Assembly (NCBI GenBank): GCA_026929865.2
Contig: CM049416.1
Span: forward strand, 6,487,001 to 6,551,000
Direction: 5' to 3'
Length of the DNA: 64,000 nucleotides
Source: Hyperoplus lanceolatus
Taxonomy: Eukaryota > Chordata > Actinopteri > Uranoscopiformes > Ammodytidae
Every line of letters starts with the position of its first letter. Position 1 is the stretch's first letter. Below are positions 1 through 13,391 of the stretch, piece after piece. A program made the translations under genes and the position numbers. Under the pieces are notes generated by a model. It worked only from the letters and a program-made list of their open reading frames with translations. It was not told where the DNA came from and ran no database searches.

Positions 1-1107
1 CCTCTGGATAAGGGGGTGGGAGGGATAAGGAATCGGAGCCGGCTGGATTTGCTTTATCCAGCATTTGGTCTCTGGCAACATGAGCAGTCCTTGTTCAGCC
101 ATGAGGGAGCCACATTAACAGCAGTCAGCACAGTCCCTCACTGAGGTATTCGATGAAGATACAAGTGCAGTGCTAGGAGCTGCCAAGGGAAAAAGCCGGC
201 CTGGAATGTAGAGCAACCCAGATTTTGGCTCCACTGATAGCACTTTAAAGCCAAGGTACGGGCATCAAGGCTGGTGATTGCAGTCAGGGTCGAATCTAAA
301 GGCCATGTCCAGTTCTTTACGTTTTTATAAGCACCCTTAGTGAAAAATGTGGATGGACAATAACTTACAAACTAGTGCTGTGCTGTACCTCCTTGTTGAC
401 TGTTTACTGCAATTGTTCTTTATATTTGAATCAACCAGACAATTGTACACTATCAAGTCTGAAATGTATGTTGTAATTTGCATTCACAATTTTTTTTCTC
501 GTTTTAGAATTTCTTCCCCTAAAACAGATTATAAACACATGCGTGCAATGGCACAAAAACATTACTGGTGGGCTTACCCACCAGTAATTATAGGATAATA
601 TGTCAGCCAGCTTGTTCGCCAAGTCATTTTCCTGTAGACATATGCATACCTGAAGCACTTTAATAGTCTTGTTTTGTGTATCTTTATAAATAGAGATGTC
701 CCGAGCCGTTTAGTAGCTTGTGAGAATTAAGGTGGGCCGAATTGGAACACTACACCTTTCACATCAATGTGTCACATACTTTTGTAATTAACATTTAGGT
801 CAATAGTATCAGATCAGATTTGGTATGTACAAGCGGATACCCAATATTAAAGGACTGGGATCAGAGCCCGATCAAGACATCTCTATTAGTAATATATTCA
901 CCTATAATAACAAGTTGATTGAAAAAATGGGTCTGCTGAGTGCACACTGTCAGTATATCTAGTCACTGTGATTTATTAGAAAATGGCAGTGCTGTTGCAC
1001 AAAAGGCAGGTTTGATGGTTTTACCTTTTCACCCAATAAAATATACGTCATGGCATTATGAGCAATTAGCTTCTCATATTCTTCAAAAATAATTATACTC
1101 AAGTGTC

Positions 1108-1486
1108 TTAAAGGTGCAGTGTGTAATATGACATCATCAAGAAAGTTTGAGAAAGTTCTAGAAAGTTCTGGGTAACCCCTCCCCTTTTGAATAACAACAG
1201 AAGCTACAGTGGCCTTCAAGGACAAGAACAATTCTAAATTCTAAACAATGCACCTGATGACATTCCAACCATGACGCTTCCAACATGGCGGCACCATGCC
1301 TTGGTCCAAGGTATGGAGAAATATGGACATATATGAGACCCTTTCTAAGGGAAAACAAAATAATTCTAAAAAAAAAAATTATTTTGCTATTATGCACTAA
1401 ATTCAACGTACTTCTGGATATTATAATTATTTTCTACAAAGTCTGCTAGGAAATAAAACCCAAAATTCTACACACTGCAGGTTTAA
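1108..1486 (+). mobile_element. TTAA-bounded miniature element, family A, copy 1
   Basis: A 379-bp unit starting TTAAAGGTGCAGTGTGTAAT and ending CACACTGCAGGTTTAA, so it has imperfect terminal inverted repeats with TTAA at each end. A second copy lies inverted at 6596-6966, sharing most of the interior, for example the ACCTTGGACCAAGG segment and the block around GGCCTTCAAGGACAAGAA. TTAA boundaries fit piggyBac- or Kolobok-type target duplication, but TTAA could also be part of the repeat. No coding capacity. It carries AACATGGCGGC, a YY1-like motif, near 1284. Confidence 0.75.
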
Positions 1487-1957
1487 ATTTGTGTTGTATT
1501 TAGGATAATGCTAGTTATTAAACTGTAAATAAGTGTTAATACGGTAGCTGTGGGCCAACAAGCTGCTGCCTTCCTTCGCTTTGACAATGAACATGGCTAC
1601 CTTGTCTGGGACTTTGTTGAAAACTCCGAGACGAGATTTAAAGCCAAAATACGGGAAGCGGCACCCTTAGTACACTCCCAATGTGCAAAACAAGGCAGGA
1701 GTCAGCCAAAAGCCAGCTCGAAGAAATGTGCAGATGCCAGACGGTAAATGTGTATGAAATGCATCATGCAAGTACTTTATATTCTATGAAGTAAAAAAAA
1801 GAGGGCTTGTGATATTCCTGCTGGTTAGGACTCATCTTAGCTATGGACCACCTTGAACGTTTGGTTTTCTATTTCACTGCTGTAGGTCAGTTTTATTCGG
1901 AATTAAATAGCCAAACTGTAGTATGCTTGGATCTTGCAGGTGGCCTATGGTGATCTG

Positions 1958-2893
1958 TTAAAGCGGCTACGAGTAACATTTAAATATCTTTTAAACAGCC
2001 TCATGTTTCCTCTGATAATCATAAATTACCTTTAACAGCAAACGAGACCATCAGTGCAAAGAAAGACGTTTTTAAATAGTTTTTATTACTGCTTTTGGTC
2101 TGGTCGCACACCCAGTCCGATTTTCGGTTCGCTCGTGCAAGCTCTATGGTCACATATCCGTATTGGTCGCAGATTTCAGTGTGGCGCAGCAACGTGAATT
2201 GAGAAGCCTATCCCTCCAGGTGAGGGAAGGGGAGCGGGAGCCTTGTTTGATACAGTTATTTGTCGTCATAATGACTGATAACGGGGCTGAACCATCAAAG
2301 AAAAAAAAGAAAATGCAATGAAGAAAAGCTAAAAGGGAGAGTGATATAGGCTACGGGGGGACGAGGGCGTTGCCAAGCAACGTGTATACAATTTCACAAG
2401 AGCGAAACTAGACTGCAGTGTTTACTCCTAAATGAATGAGCGGTTGGTACTAACACAAAGTTTGCTTTGCTTCACCAGATAACCATTATCTGAAATAGTA
2501 ATTATTTACAACAACATAAACACATTACCTCATCGTGATCCATACTAACTGCCGTCTATCGTTCATTCGCTTTCTGTGAGGAGTCGGACACATAATCTTT
2601 CAGCTCCGTGAGAGAGAGTAGTTAGGTGACACTGCTGCATCAACTCATTGCAATCAGGTGCGTGTGGCAGTGACTGGCATTAGTTCATGCAGTGTCAAAA
2701 CCACTCTCATGGAGCCGAAAAGAGTCCTCACACTTTCAACACACTGACATGCACTATATTGCTCCCTTCTCAGTTCACCTCACGCGCCTGGCACGAGCTA
2801 GAAAACAGCTTTGCGACAGCGGGCGCCATAAAAATACTACCGCTTTTGTCCAAAGGGGACGCCAACGTGCCATGTTACTCGTAATGGCTTTAA
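1958..2893 (+). mobile_element. TTAA-bounded nonautonomous element, family B, copy 1
   Basis: A 936-bp unit with ends TTAAAGCGGCTACGAGTAAC and GTTACTCGTAATGGCTTTAA, about 20-bp inverted repeats with three mismatches. The interior has no long open frame. A nearly full-length second copy lies inverted at 23294-24495 and a shorter relative at 30223-30565. Its right end is 20 bp from the net1 exon 2 donor hexamer. Confidence 0.8.
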
Positions 2894-2919
2894 CTGTAAC
2901 ATGTGAGGTCTGTACTCAC

Positions 2920-2983
2920 CAAACTGAAGTCCCATTGTGGTCCAGGGGTGAGGAAGGTGAAGGAGCTTCCTCTCCGCAGCGAC
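2920..2983 (-). CDS. net1: net1 coding exon 2 (RhoGEF N-terminal segment)
   Basis: A 64-nt exon on the minus strand, bounded by a pyrimidine-rich acceptor ending CTCAG (2988-2984) and a GTGAGT donor (2919-2914). With the two bases carried over from exon 1 it reads R-SL-RRGSSFTFLTPGPQWDFSL without a stop and ends in phase 0. This closely matches the segment of vertebrate NET1 (ARHGEF8) just before its basic KRKRREK nuclear-localisation stretch, as I remember that family. NET1 is a Dbl-family exchange factor that activates RhoA; the long isoform's N-terminus keeps it in the nucleus. The DH and PH domains are encoded further downstream and are not in the window, so the gene runs off the left edge. 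A TTAA-bounded element starts 20 bp beyond the donor hexamer. The paralogue ARHGEF3 lacks this motif as far as I recall, so NET1 is the better name. Confidence 0.85.
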
Positions 2984-3237
2984 CTGAGTAACAATCAGAG
3001 AGGAGGGTCAAAATAACAGAAAAAGAATGCATCCTCAGCCATAAAAACTCACTTGTAGGATGGGCATCCTACTAGTATCCTACTAGTAATCCCTCAAAAT
3101 CTACCACGTGAACAAACCAGCACTCAGTCTGAACCAACCGTGACAACATTTAAATTTAAGCACCAAATCTCTTCAAACCACCAGTGGAGTCTACTTTGAG
3201 CCAGAGTCCCAGACAAAGAGTGAGAAGAGCTGTTGAC

Positions 3238-3554
3238 TTAAAGGGATAGTTCAGTATTTTTGGGGGATGGGGTTGTATGAGGTACTACTTATGCATTGTG
3301 TGTGACCTTATGGAGTTGGCGATCAGCACAGTAACTACACTAATATTTATTTTTAATAGAATACAGTTTGTGGCGGAAATTTTTTTTTCTGCTGGCCCCC
3401 TCTATAACCATACAATGCTGCCTACTACAGCGATGTCTTCCCCAAACTCCTTCTAGGGACTGCGCTGATCGCCATCTCCATAAGGTAACAGGAAAACTAT
3501 GCATAAGGACCTCATAAAACCACACTTCAAAAAAATACTGAACTAACCCTTTAA
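3238..3554. mobile_element. TTAA-bounded palindromic miniature element, family C
   Basis: Starts TTAAAGGGATAGTTCAGTAT and ends ATACTGAACTAACCCTTTAA. The arms pair well beyond the ends: TTATGGAGTTGGCGATCAGC near 3310 is complementary to GCTGATCGCCATCTCCATAA near 3465. The 317-bp unit is therefore a long imperfect hairpin (MITE structure). Inserted in net1 intron 1. Confidence 0.75.
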
Positions 3555-4325
3555 GGTCAAAGCATTCATAAGGTGATAAGAGGGGAAGAATGACTCAGGG
3601 AACAGAGGTGTCCTGAGAAAACCTTCCCCTCCCTTTACCTACCGCAGCCTCAGCATGGTGTAGCCACAGCAATGTCCTCCAATCACACCAGGACTGACAG
3701 ATAAAGCTGCTTCTGGTCACAGAGTTTCAGAGAAGGGAAACATGACCCTGGTCCACTTCCTCAGAGAGACCTCATCAACCACCAAGATGTCCTGACCCCT
3801 TGACAGATTTGAAGGAGGAGTTCTGTATCCCACACACCTATCTCCCTCCCAAAGATTTTGGATCCATCCCAATTTTTCTTGGGATTTTTTCTGGAAGGGG
3901 ACAACTTTTACCTTTTTTGGGAATTGTCCTGACTGGACACTCGCCCCAAAACCATGCATATGGTAAATCAGCCCAAATGTCAAACAACTTTTATTTAACC
4001 TGGGAGGATTATTGAAGTAATGCAAAAAAAAAGGTTAGGCCGGATAAGGCCACACTGAGGACAGTTACACAACACATCCTCTTCTGTGAATGGATGGTTA
4101 ACCAGCAAGAAGAGAAACATCAAAGCAGCCCTTATGATCCGTCTTGCACCAACAATAAATTGGATTTTTATTGAAGCAGTATTTCACATGGGTGAACTTT
4201 CCAATGAGAAGTGTGTCTCATGACTGCCGTACATGGCTCAGTAACTGTGCAACTTATGAAACTAGGTTAAGGTGTTACAGAAGCGATGTGCTACATTGAT
4301 GAGGACAGCAGAAGGAGGGGACTGC

Positions 4326-4521
4326 TTACTGTTAGAGCATTTATCAGGATGGTTTAATGTTTTTAAATCGAGTTTTCATTTTTTTTTTACTTGCTTCTTT
4401 CATTCGCTTTTAAATGTTTTATAATGTGTTTTATGTATTCTTATCTTGCCTCTGTAAAGCACTTTGAGTGGCCTTGTGTCTGAATTGTGCTATATAAATA
4501 AACTTGCCTTGCCTTGCCTTG
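4326..4521 (+). mobile_element. LINE 3' end fragment (L2-like tail)
   Basis: The tail CTGTAAAGCACTTTGAGTGG followed by GTGCTATATAAATAAACTTG and three TTGCC units matches the fragment ending near 8489 almost base for base. Only the 3' untranslated part remains. Confidence 0.7.
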
Positions 4522-6595
4522 ATCAAAGACACAATGCTAAGCTTTTAATAGATATACATTGTTTAAACCTTGTCTGTTTGCGTCTGTATATTTCTCTAAA
4601 ACAACTATCTTTAAATGGCATTGATTTCAACATTAGTTTTTTCAATACTTCAGTCTGAACCAAATCATACTGAACAAAAAAACATGACAAAAAATGCATT
4701 TTTAAGACCCGTATGTAGTATTTTTTGATATATAAAATGAAAGTGGCCGTATCTATCCGAAAAAACCTTAACACTAATATGTTGTAAAATGAAATAAAGC
4801 TTTTAACATCTAGATTTTGTTGTTTTTAAGGGATTTGTACACATTAGTTAAATATTGCATTATTTCCATTCAAATTTTTCTGAAAAATTGTAATCCAAAA
4901 AAGAATAATCTTATAAATCCTGTTTTCTTTTTCATGACAAGAATCATCTTTAATATTCACCCGATTCACCTGCAGTGTCTCGTCTTAAGACAGCGTGGAG
5001 TATGTTTAAAGGAACTCTCACACATCAACAGTGCATCCCACTGAGCAGCCATGGTAGCACAATGATTCAAAACCTCCTACAATGCTCATCTTGCATAATC
5101 CAATCTGGAATTTACAAAATCATAAATTGTGTCTTATAATATTGATGATATGTTGAGGCCTTAGATGGCGGGGACCTCTAAAAGGGCATCAGCATCCCAA
5201 AAATGCAGAGCTGCCGAGAAACACTTGTTCAGCGTGTGTGTCCGGCAAGTGCTGCTGGTAAGCCTGAGTCATTCCAGTCATACTGCCGCCTCTACTACTG
5301 TTTCTCCAGGTGGTCTTATCCAGTGACCCAGAAGACAACTGTCCATCTACTGCCAGCAATACAGGCAGCTGCAGTACTACCGACACCTCGTATAGCAGTG
5401 GGTTGGGGCTTACACTTAAACTGCTGACAGAAAAACTAACTCATATCTATTTTGATAACTTATAAGACATTTTTCAAGGACAAATATGGAATGTTCTCCG
5501 GTTGCAGCTTCTCAGAAGTGAGAAAATGACGGTGTGTTGTATCATTGTTAACAGAATCATACCAAGGCAACGCATTGGGTTCTGGGAAATTGTGCCGGGC
5601 ATTCTTTTCTCTCTTATAAATGATCTCTTTTTAATATCTTGTTGAGCAACATTGACAGTCATTAACTGAGCTCACTTTTGTTCACACAAGCTACCGTTTT
5701 GAAGTGTTTGGAGGGTGTGAAATACTTTTACATTACATTCCCATACAATGATGAGAATTATTTTAATGTTACAATCCATGGCATGATCTCTATCACTGTG
5801 TATCGCCTCTTTTAACTATATTTATAACTAAGGGATTGTTCAAACAAAGATAGTGAAAATATGCTAGGCATCATGCGAAAGGATTTGTCCAATATCAAAC
5901 CTTAACTGAATACAAACGTTGGTCAAGTAAAGCAAGACATTTGACCATGCTACCCAGCAAGTTGGGATTTTTTAAAATGTCATGGACAAGGATTCACATA
6001 AAGCAGCAGCCTCATACTAATGTACCATGATGTTAAATCTGAGCTGTTGTTAACATTTTGCATCGGTATTACGAGTTTCTCTAATGTTGATATAGCGCTT
6101 CTAGTTTTGGAAAACTTGAAGGTACATAAAAGGTCAACCAATGCTTTACTTTTTAATGGAGACCAACATTTTGCAAGTCTTTGAGATAGATACCATATTT
6201 GCTCACACTCATACCAACATTTTGGATCAGAAATTCAATTGACTGTAGCCATTTAAAACGAAGCAATAGCACAGACATGAATGAAGAGACAATGAAATAA
6301 AACCCAACAAAAAGAAGGGAGAAATTGGGCCTCGGTGGGCTGAACCAAGCACCTAAACACATTCATTTACCAAGTTAGGTGTTGAGTGTCAGTTGGGACC
6401 ACCCATGTGGGAATACATGCACCGATGCTACTGTAAGGTGGATAAACAGCATGTGTTGGGAAATAATGATAGTTAAATAGAGATGGAAAACTGAGAAGCT
6501 CCCTGGGTGTCCTGGAGGCAAGTCAGGGCTCAGAGGTCACTGCAGGTGTTGGTCAAGCTTAGCTGTCAAAGTGCTGAGTTAACTTGACATCCCTG

Positions 6596-6966
6596 TTAAA
6601 CCTGCAGTGTGTATAATTTTGGGTTTTATTTCCGAGCAGATTTTGTAGAAAGTAATTATAATATCCATAAGTACTTTTAATTTAGTGCATAATAGCTGAT
6701 TTTTTTTAATAATTATTATTTTTTCCCTTAGAAAGGGTCTCATATATGTCCATATTTCTCCATACCTTGGACCAAGGCCTAGTGGCCGCCATGTTGAAAG
6801 CGTCATAGTTGGAATGTCATCAGGTGCATTGTTTAGAATTTAGAATTGTTCTTGTCCTTGAAGGCCACTGTAGCTTCTGTTATTATTCAAAACGGGTGGG
6901 GTTACCCAGGGAGCGTTGCATTCTAGAACTTTCTTGATGATGTCATATTACACACTGCACCTATAA
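6596..6966 (-). mobile_element. TTAA-bounded miniature element, family A, copy 2
   Basis: The reverse-oriented counterpart of 1108-1486, starting TTAAACCTGCAGTGTGTATA and ending CACACTGCACCTATAA. The interior aligns along its whole length, including GCCGCCATGTTG, the YY1-like motif in reverse. It lies in net1 intron 1, opposite to copy 1 in intron 2. Confidence 0.75.
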
Positions 6967-8104
6967 GGGGGTATTTGTCTAAAAATGTCTCCCTTAGCCA
7001 AGATTGACCTGAAGAATGAAGTTGACAATGGCAATTTTGTTAAATATATTCTCTAATTAATATAATTATTAATGTAAGTTCCTATGAGCACAAAAACACA
7101 CATTTGGTGGTAGCATAAAAGGGAGCCTATTTTACCAATTGCATCTAGTTAGGTCAGTATAGTACACGTTTTGTCAATCCTTTATGATAGATGAACATAA
7201 CAATTTAAATCCACTTTATCTTACATGGTCTTTTAAATTATTATCTTAGAAACATGTTACATAATTAATTCTTTATAAAAGCATAAACACATAAGTTATA
7301 ACATAAATCAACAATCTTGACACCGACGCCATAACATTTTATTATTATATTTTTTTTTTAGGAATTGCAAAAAATCCACTTGGCAATAGCAGTGTCATTG
7401 TGTTTTGATTTGGTATGGTTTGTTTAGAACACTACTGTCATTTATTTGAGCACTCGTGAAGACTTATACTTTGAGCATAACTCCGTATTAATCACCTGCC
7501 CGGAAGCCACAGGGAGGCCTGTGAAAGGCATCTTACAGCTATCAATGTTCTTTGGAAAAATGATGACACAGATGCAGGAATCTAATCGGTTAAGAGAAAG
7601 AGGGTGGTGTGCTGGTTGACGGTAATGCAGAGAGGGACTGGGGGAATTAACATATCTTCCAGGGAAAAGACAGAAGTCATTGTGGTTCCAAGCAAAAACC
7701 AGGAGATGGACTGACCCCCAGCAATATTAAAAAATGTTACACCATTAGGCTTTCTGCCAAGCTGTAGTCAATTCCCACTGTTATAAAAATACATGCTGGG
7801 AACTTCACAGGAGATGAGCCTTCAGCTATGCCACTCACTGACTCAATATCTGACTGCCTCATCTAAACAGGCTCTCATATAGTGAGTGGTGTTGGGAGCA
7901 GACAAGGATATTTGTATTAGAAGGGCTTGGTGGAAGTACACTCATCACTAAGAAGTCAACAGTTGGGACACACTTAGAAACAGATGCAGAGAGTAAACAA
8001 TGAAAAGCTACTTCTGAGGAGCCTGGTTAAAGACACGCACTGTTGGAATTCATTTGGAATTTAAAAACAGCAGCACAGAGGCTGCAGTATTGTAGTATTC
8101 TAAA

Positions 8105-8489
8105 ATACTTACTGATCTGCTGATACGTTATGAGCCGTCCAGAGCCCTTAGGTCGTCTGGGACAGGTCTACTCACAGTCCCCAGAGTTAGGACTAAACAA
8201 GGAGAAGCAGCTTTTAGTTTTTAATGCAGCAAATCTCTGGAACAAACTGCCAGAAAACTTGAGGTCTGCTGCAACTCTCAGCTCTTTTAAATCAAGTCTG
8301 AAGACTTTTCTGTTTCCATTTGAAGCTGTAATTTTTATCTTATTTAAATGTTCTATTTCTATTCATTAGTTTTTAAATGTTTTATTTATTTGCTTTTCTA
8401 ATGTGTATTATGTATTTTAATCTTGCCCCTGTAAAGCACTTTGAATGGCCTTGTGTCTGAATTGTGCTATATAAATAAACTTGCCTTGC
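8105..8489 (+). mobile_element. LINE 3' end fragment with ORF2 C-terminus
   Basis: Reads RYEPSRALRSSGTGLLTVPR, then after a frameshift near 8220 FNAANLWNKLPENLRSAATL and SSFKSSLKTFLF. This is the usual C-terminal end of fish L2-type LINE ORF2 proteins. The 3' tail follows directly, CTGTAAAGCACTTTGAATGG...ATATAAATAAACTTGCC. Heavily 5'-truncated and dead. Confidence 0.8.
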
Positions 8490-8508
8490 TGTCATATGGC
8501 GTTTATCA

Positions 8509-8531
8509 TTAATAATAATAATAATAATAAT
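8509..8531 (+). repeat. (AAT)n microsatellite
   Basis: About seven AAT units, 20 bp after a LINE tail. Confidence 0.8.
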
Positions 8532-9118
8532 ATCACATTTGGAATAAAAATCGATATGCAGAGAAAAGACTGATAAGATGTACTTTGTCGGATAGAGTTT
8601 GTGTTATTGTGTAATGTGGGCCGGGCTGACACTACACTACACTATCTGATGTCTTCTGTCTATGAATCTGCAGTGAATATATCTCATCTGATTGTCACTA
8701 CAACTGTAACTACTATTAACTTGTGAGTAAGTTTAAAGTGGAAAGAGTCAGTCCAGCATTGACCTCATAGTGGTGAGATCGACCCATGGGACGGAAGGTT
8801 CAATCCTTTCCAAGATCCAAAGTGTTTACGTCAACAGCTTTGTGTCCTTTCAAAGTCATCCTGAAAGAGAAACTAAATCCCTGCTTATTCTTTGTAATTT
8901 GACTTGGGACAGAATGACGACAACTTAACATTTCAAACACATACCGTTTTCCTGAAAAAAATCAGCTACTGCAATAACATCCAGATATATTGGCTATTTT
9001 TTGGTGCAATTTACAGGACAGACCGCTTCTATTAAAGATGTCTTTGCAAAGAAATAATCAATTGGGAAATATGGACTTATCCAGTGCCATCTTCTCCAAA
9101 CAATGAAAGCTGACAGGG

Positions 9119-9127
9119 TGTGTGTGA

Positions 9128-9176
<49 letters not shown>

Positions 9177-9198
9177 TGTGCGTGTGTGTGTGTGTGTA
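9119..9198 (+). repeat. (TG)n with (CGTG)n interruption
   Basis: TG array with a central TGCGTGCGTGCGTGCG block, in net1 intron 1. Confidence 0.9.
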
Positions 9199-9549
9199 AT
9201 TTTTCATGGTTACAGTGATTACAGCAACACATTCATCACTGTCTCCAGCCAGGGGACAAAGGTCCTTTCTTGTTCATGTATCTGTTCTTATGTGCTGGGT
9301 GAAGTGTGGCTCATGAGTCAGTGGATCAGCATTCCCAGGCACTAGACCTGCCCTTGTTTGCTGAAGCTAGCCATTGCCGAAACTGAACTATCCCAGCCAG
9401 ACCCCACCCACCACCACCATTTCCTCCTCTATCTGTTCTACTATAGAACACACACAGGTAAAGTGCCCAGCTGATAAGAGAACATGTCGCACAGTGCATG
9501 TGTATACTGTTATACCGTATTAAAATCAGACAATGCTTGCGGAATCAGT

Positions 9550-9866
9550 GACTTAATTTAAAATCACTTCTTAAAACTCATTGTTATAGACTTGCTTTTA
9601 TGCGATGCCGTATTTTTAAAATCATTTTTCTCATGGTTTTTTTGCCCCATCACTTGTTAATGTAATAAGTTCACACAAATGTTTTTGTTTGTTAAAGGTG
9701 CTCTTCCCTTTTACACTAACACAATGATGTGTAAATCAATGTGTGTTGTGTACGATTGATTTGATGTGTATATACATGTATTTGACGTAGTTTGTTGCCC
9801 CTTTCAAAGCATATTGTAAACTATTGTTTTTAAAAAGGTGCTATTCAAATAAAGTTATTATTACTA
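9550..9866 (+). mobile_element. LINE 3' end fragment, second type
   Basis: Begins with a decayed coding end (FK-LLKTH-YRLAFM-like reading) and ends AAGGTGCTATTCAAATAAAG followed by TTATTATTA, a tail typical of fish L2/Maui-type LINEs. Different from the tails at 4521 and 8489. Confidence 0.6.
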
Positions 9867-11143
9867 TGTGAAGTGAGGTTTTTTCGAGAAACATTTTTTA
9901 CAAGGCACACATTCCACCCTAAGAACATTTATAATACAACTCTGGTTGTGCCTGTTAAACGTGACTTTTTTCCCATGGTGGCTTGGGTACATGAACTCAA
10001 AATGCCATCTTGAGTTCCCATGCTTTGAACCAATCTTGTCTATTTCTGACGGTGGAATTTTGGCACGTGCTTGGCAACAAAATAATTCCAAAGAAATATT
10101 TCCACCGTCACTAATTTAATGCCAATCTGGCTTGGGGGAATGAAGCCTTATTTGCTCTCTTTTCAACGCTTGTGTTATTTTTCCATAGACATTGTTATGG
10201 CGGGTCAAATATTGGGTGATGTTTTTCCATGTTTGTCTGCAGAAGGCCGGTTGGGCACTGCTGGGCAGGGCTCGGGGGGCATTTTGGCACACACCATGGA
10301 AAGCCTTCCCTAGTTTTACAGTCCAATGTAAACGCTCATGGGGGACAATATCCCAAAACATTGCTGATGATTATTATTTTTTTGTGTTCGAGCCATCAGT
10401 CTGAGACAAAAATAAATCCCATTGTACTGATAAGAAAAGGAACCCATGGACACTATTTGATTGATGGTCATACAAAAACAATAGCCTACTTTTAGAGTGT
10501 GACAGTGATACAGTAAGTGTTAACTTCCAGAATGGCAGCGTGTGGCAGGCTATGCATTCCACCGTCTGCTCATTTCAGAAGTTACCCACCACGACATGAA
10601 GGTAGGTTGAGTTGGAAAAACAGTGTCTGACTAGGTTTACTATAAAAGTACTGCCTTGGGAATTTCAAATTCCACCCAATAAATAAGCTCTATATAGGCT
10701 ACATACACTATATAGGCTACATACAAGTGGCAGGGAACACTGCTTTACCTGAACCTGGCCCACAGTATATAGCCTATAGTAGCCCTTTGCTGCCATCTTG
10801 TGGCGTATTGACCAAACCGAAAGTAGACAGTTCAATACAACACACAGTGTATATTTTAAACAGGTGGTTGCTTGATTGGAATGTTTATTTTGCTTATTAT
10901 TTCACGTTATAAATAATGTGTTTTATATAGTAGGCCAACAGCCTACACCGCTAAATGTCGAAGCCTGCGAAACACTTTATGGCCAAAGCACACTAAACAC
11001 TACACTTGATCCGAACCAATATAAATGTAACGGACCAATACCTGAGAATGGGTTAGTACTGACGGTTTCCCTGGGTTTTCAACATAAGTAACAGCAGTTT
11101 TAGTGAGTCTTGGTCCCAATGAAAACAGATAATATAGACTCAC

Positions 11144-11292
11144 CGCCTCAGGCTCGTGCCGCTGTTGTTGTGCTCGAGGGGAGACTCTTCTTCGTCGGCT
11201 GAGAGCTTCCTCTTCAAGATTCTAAAACTCGGCTGTCTTTTCGACTTCCCTGTAGTTGAAACTGGAGGCAGAACTTCAGCGGTGTCACCCAT
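11144..11292 (-). CDS. net1: net1 coding exon 1 (start codon to first donor)
   Basis: An open reading frame starts at ATG 11292 and runs 49 codons plus two bases to a perfect GTGAGT donor (11143-11138, exon end GCG). The leftover bases CG join the first G of exon 2 to give an arginine codon, and the reading frame continues into the NET1 motif, which is the main reason for the assignment. The encoded start MGDTAEVLPP is followed by a basic patch, GKSKRQPSFRILKRKLSADE, suggestive of a nuclear-localisation signal as found in the NET1 N-terminus. It ends in SGTSLR, so the joined protein carries SLRR-SLRR at the junction. The Kozak context is moderate (G at +4, C at -3). The first exon is poorly conserved in this family, so it is assigned by splice phase and position rather than residue identity. 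Confidence 0.72.
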
Positions 11293-11389
11293 TTGAAATG
11301 ATATTGGCCAGGGATATTGTAAGTGGGTATTATTTGAAAGTAGGGGAAAACAGAATAACTACAATAGCAGAGGGCTCGTGAATATTTTT

Positions 11390-11475
11390 GAATATGGCGG
11401 AAATCCAAAAATAGACCAATGAGAGAAGAACAGAGGAACGCGTTACTAGGTAGTTTCTCTAAATGGGCGGGGCCA
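11390..11475 (-). promoter_or_regulatory. Likely net1 promoter
   Basis: Between 100 and 185 bp upstream of the net1 start codon are an ATGGCGG motif (11394-11400, YY1-like), a CCAAT box (11416-11420) and a GC box GGGCGGGG (11465-11472). Together these look like a TATA-less housekeeping promoter for the minus-strand gene. The transcription start is inferred to lie between about 11300 and 11400; no TATA box is seen. It could also fire in the other direction, but no plus-strand first exon was recognised nearby. Confidence 0.5.
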
Positions 11476-11479
11476 GAGA

Positions 11480-13391
<1,912 letters not shown>

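Larger units (their letters stand above)
1..2919 (-). other. net1: net1 intron 2, 5' part (continues off the window)
   Basis: Sequence downstream of the exon 2 donor. No match to the next expected NET1 segment (basic KRKRRE-type) was found, so exon 3 is taken to be beyond base 1. The stretch holds two TTAA-bounded elements (1108-1486 and 1958-2893). I see nothing else in 1-1107. The open frame at 1550-1747 has no recognisable similarity. Confidence 0.6.
2984..11143 (-). other. net1: net1 intron 1 (8,160 bp)
   Basis: This intron runs from the GTGAGT donor at 11143 to the CTCAG acceptor at 2984. It carries a TTAA-bounded element (3238-3554), three LINE 3' ends (about 4326-4521, 8105-8489, 9550-9866), an inverted family A element (6596-6966), an AAT repeat and a TG/CG array, listed separately. 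Apart from these, the stretches 3560-4320, 4525-6590, 6970-8100, 8540-9110 and 9870-11130 show no exon I can support. Confidence 0.7.

Noticed and set aside
1550-1747. 65-codon open frame upstream of a family B element
   Set aside because: No splice sites, no recognisable domain, and length expected by chance.
5165-5446. Plus-strand ATG (5165) reading MAGTSKRASASQKCRAAEKH to a GTAAGC, then a pyrimidine-rich acceptor and VVLSSDPEDNCPSTASNTGS
   Set aside because: The implied intron is only 52 bp, shorter than normal fish introns, and the segment lies inside net1 intron 1 on the opposite strand. No similarity recognised.
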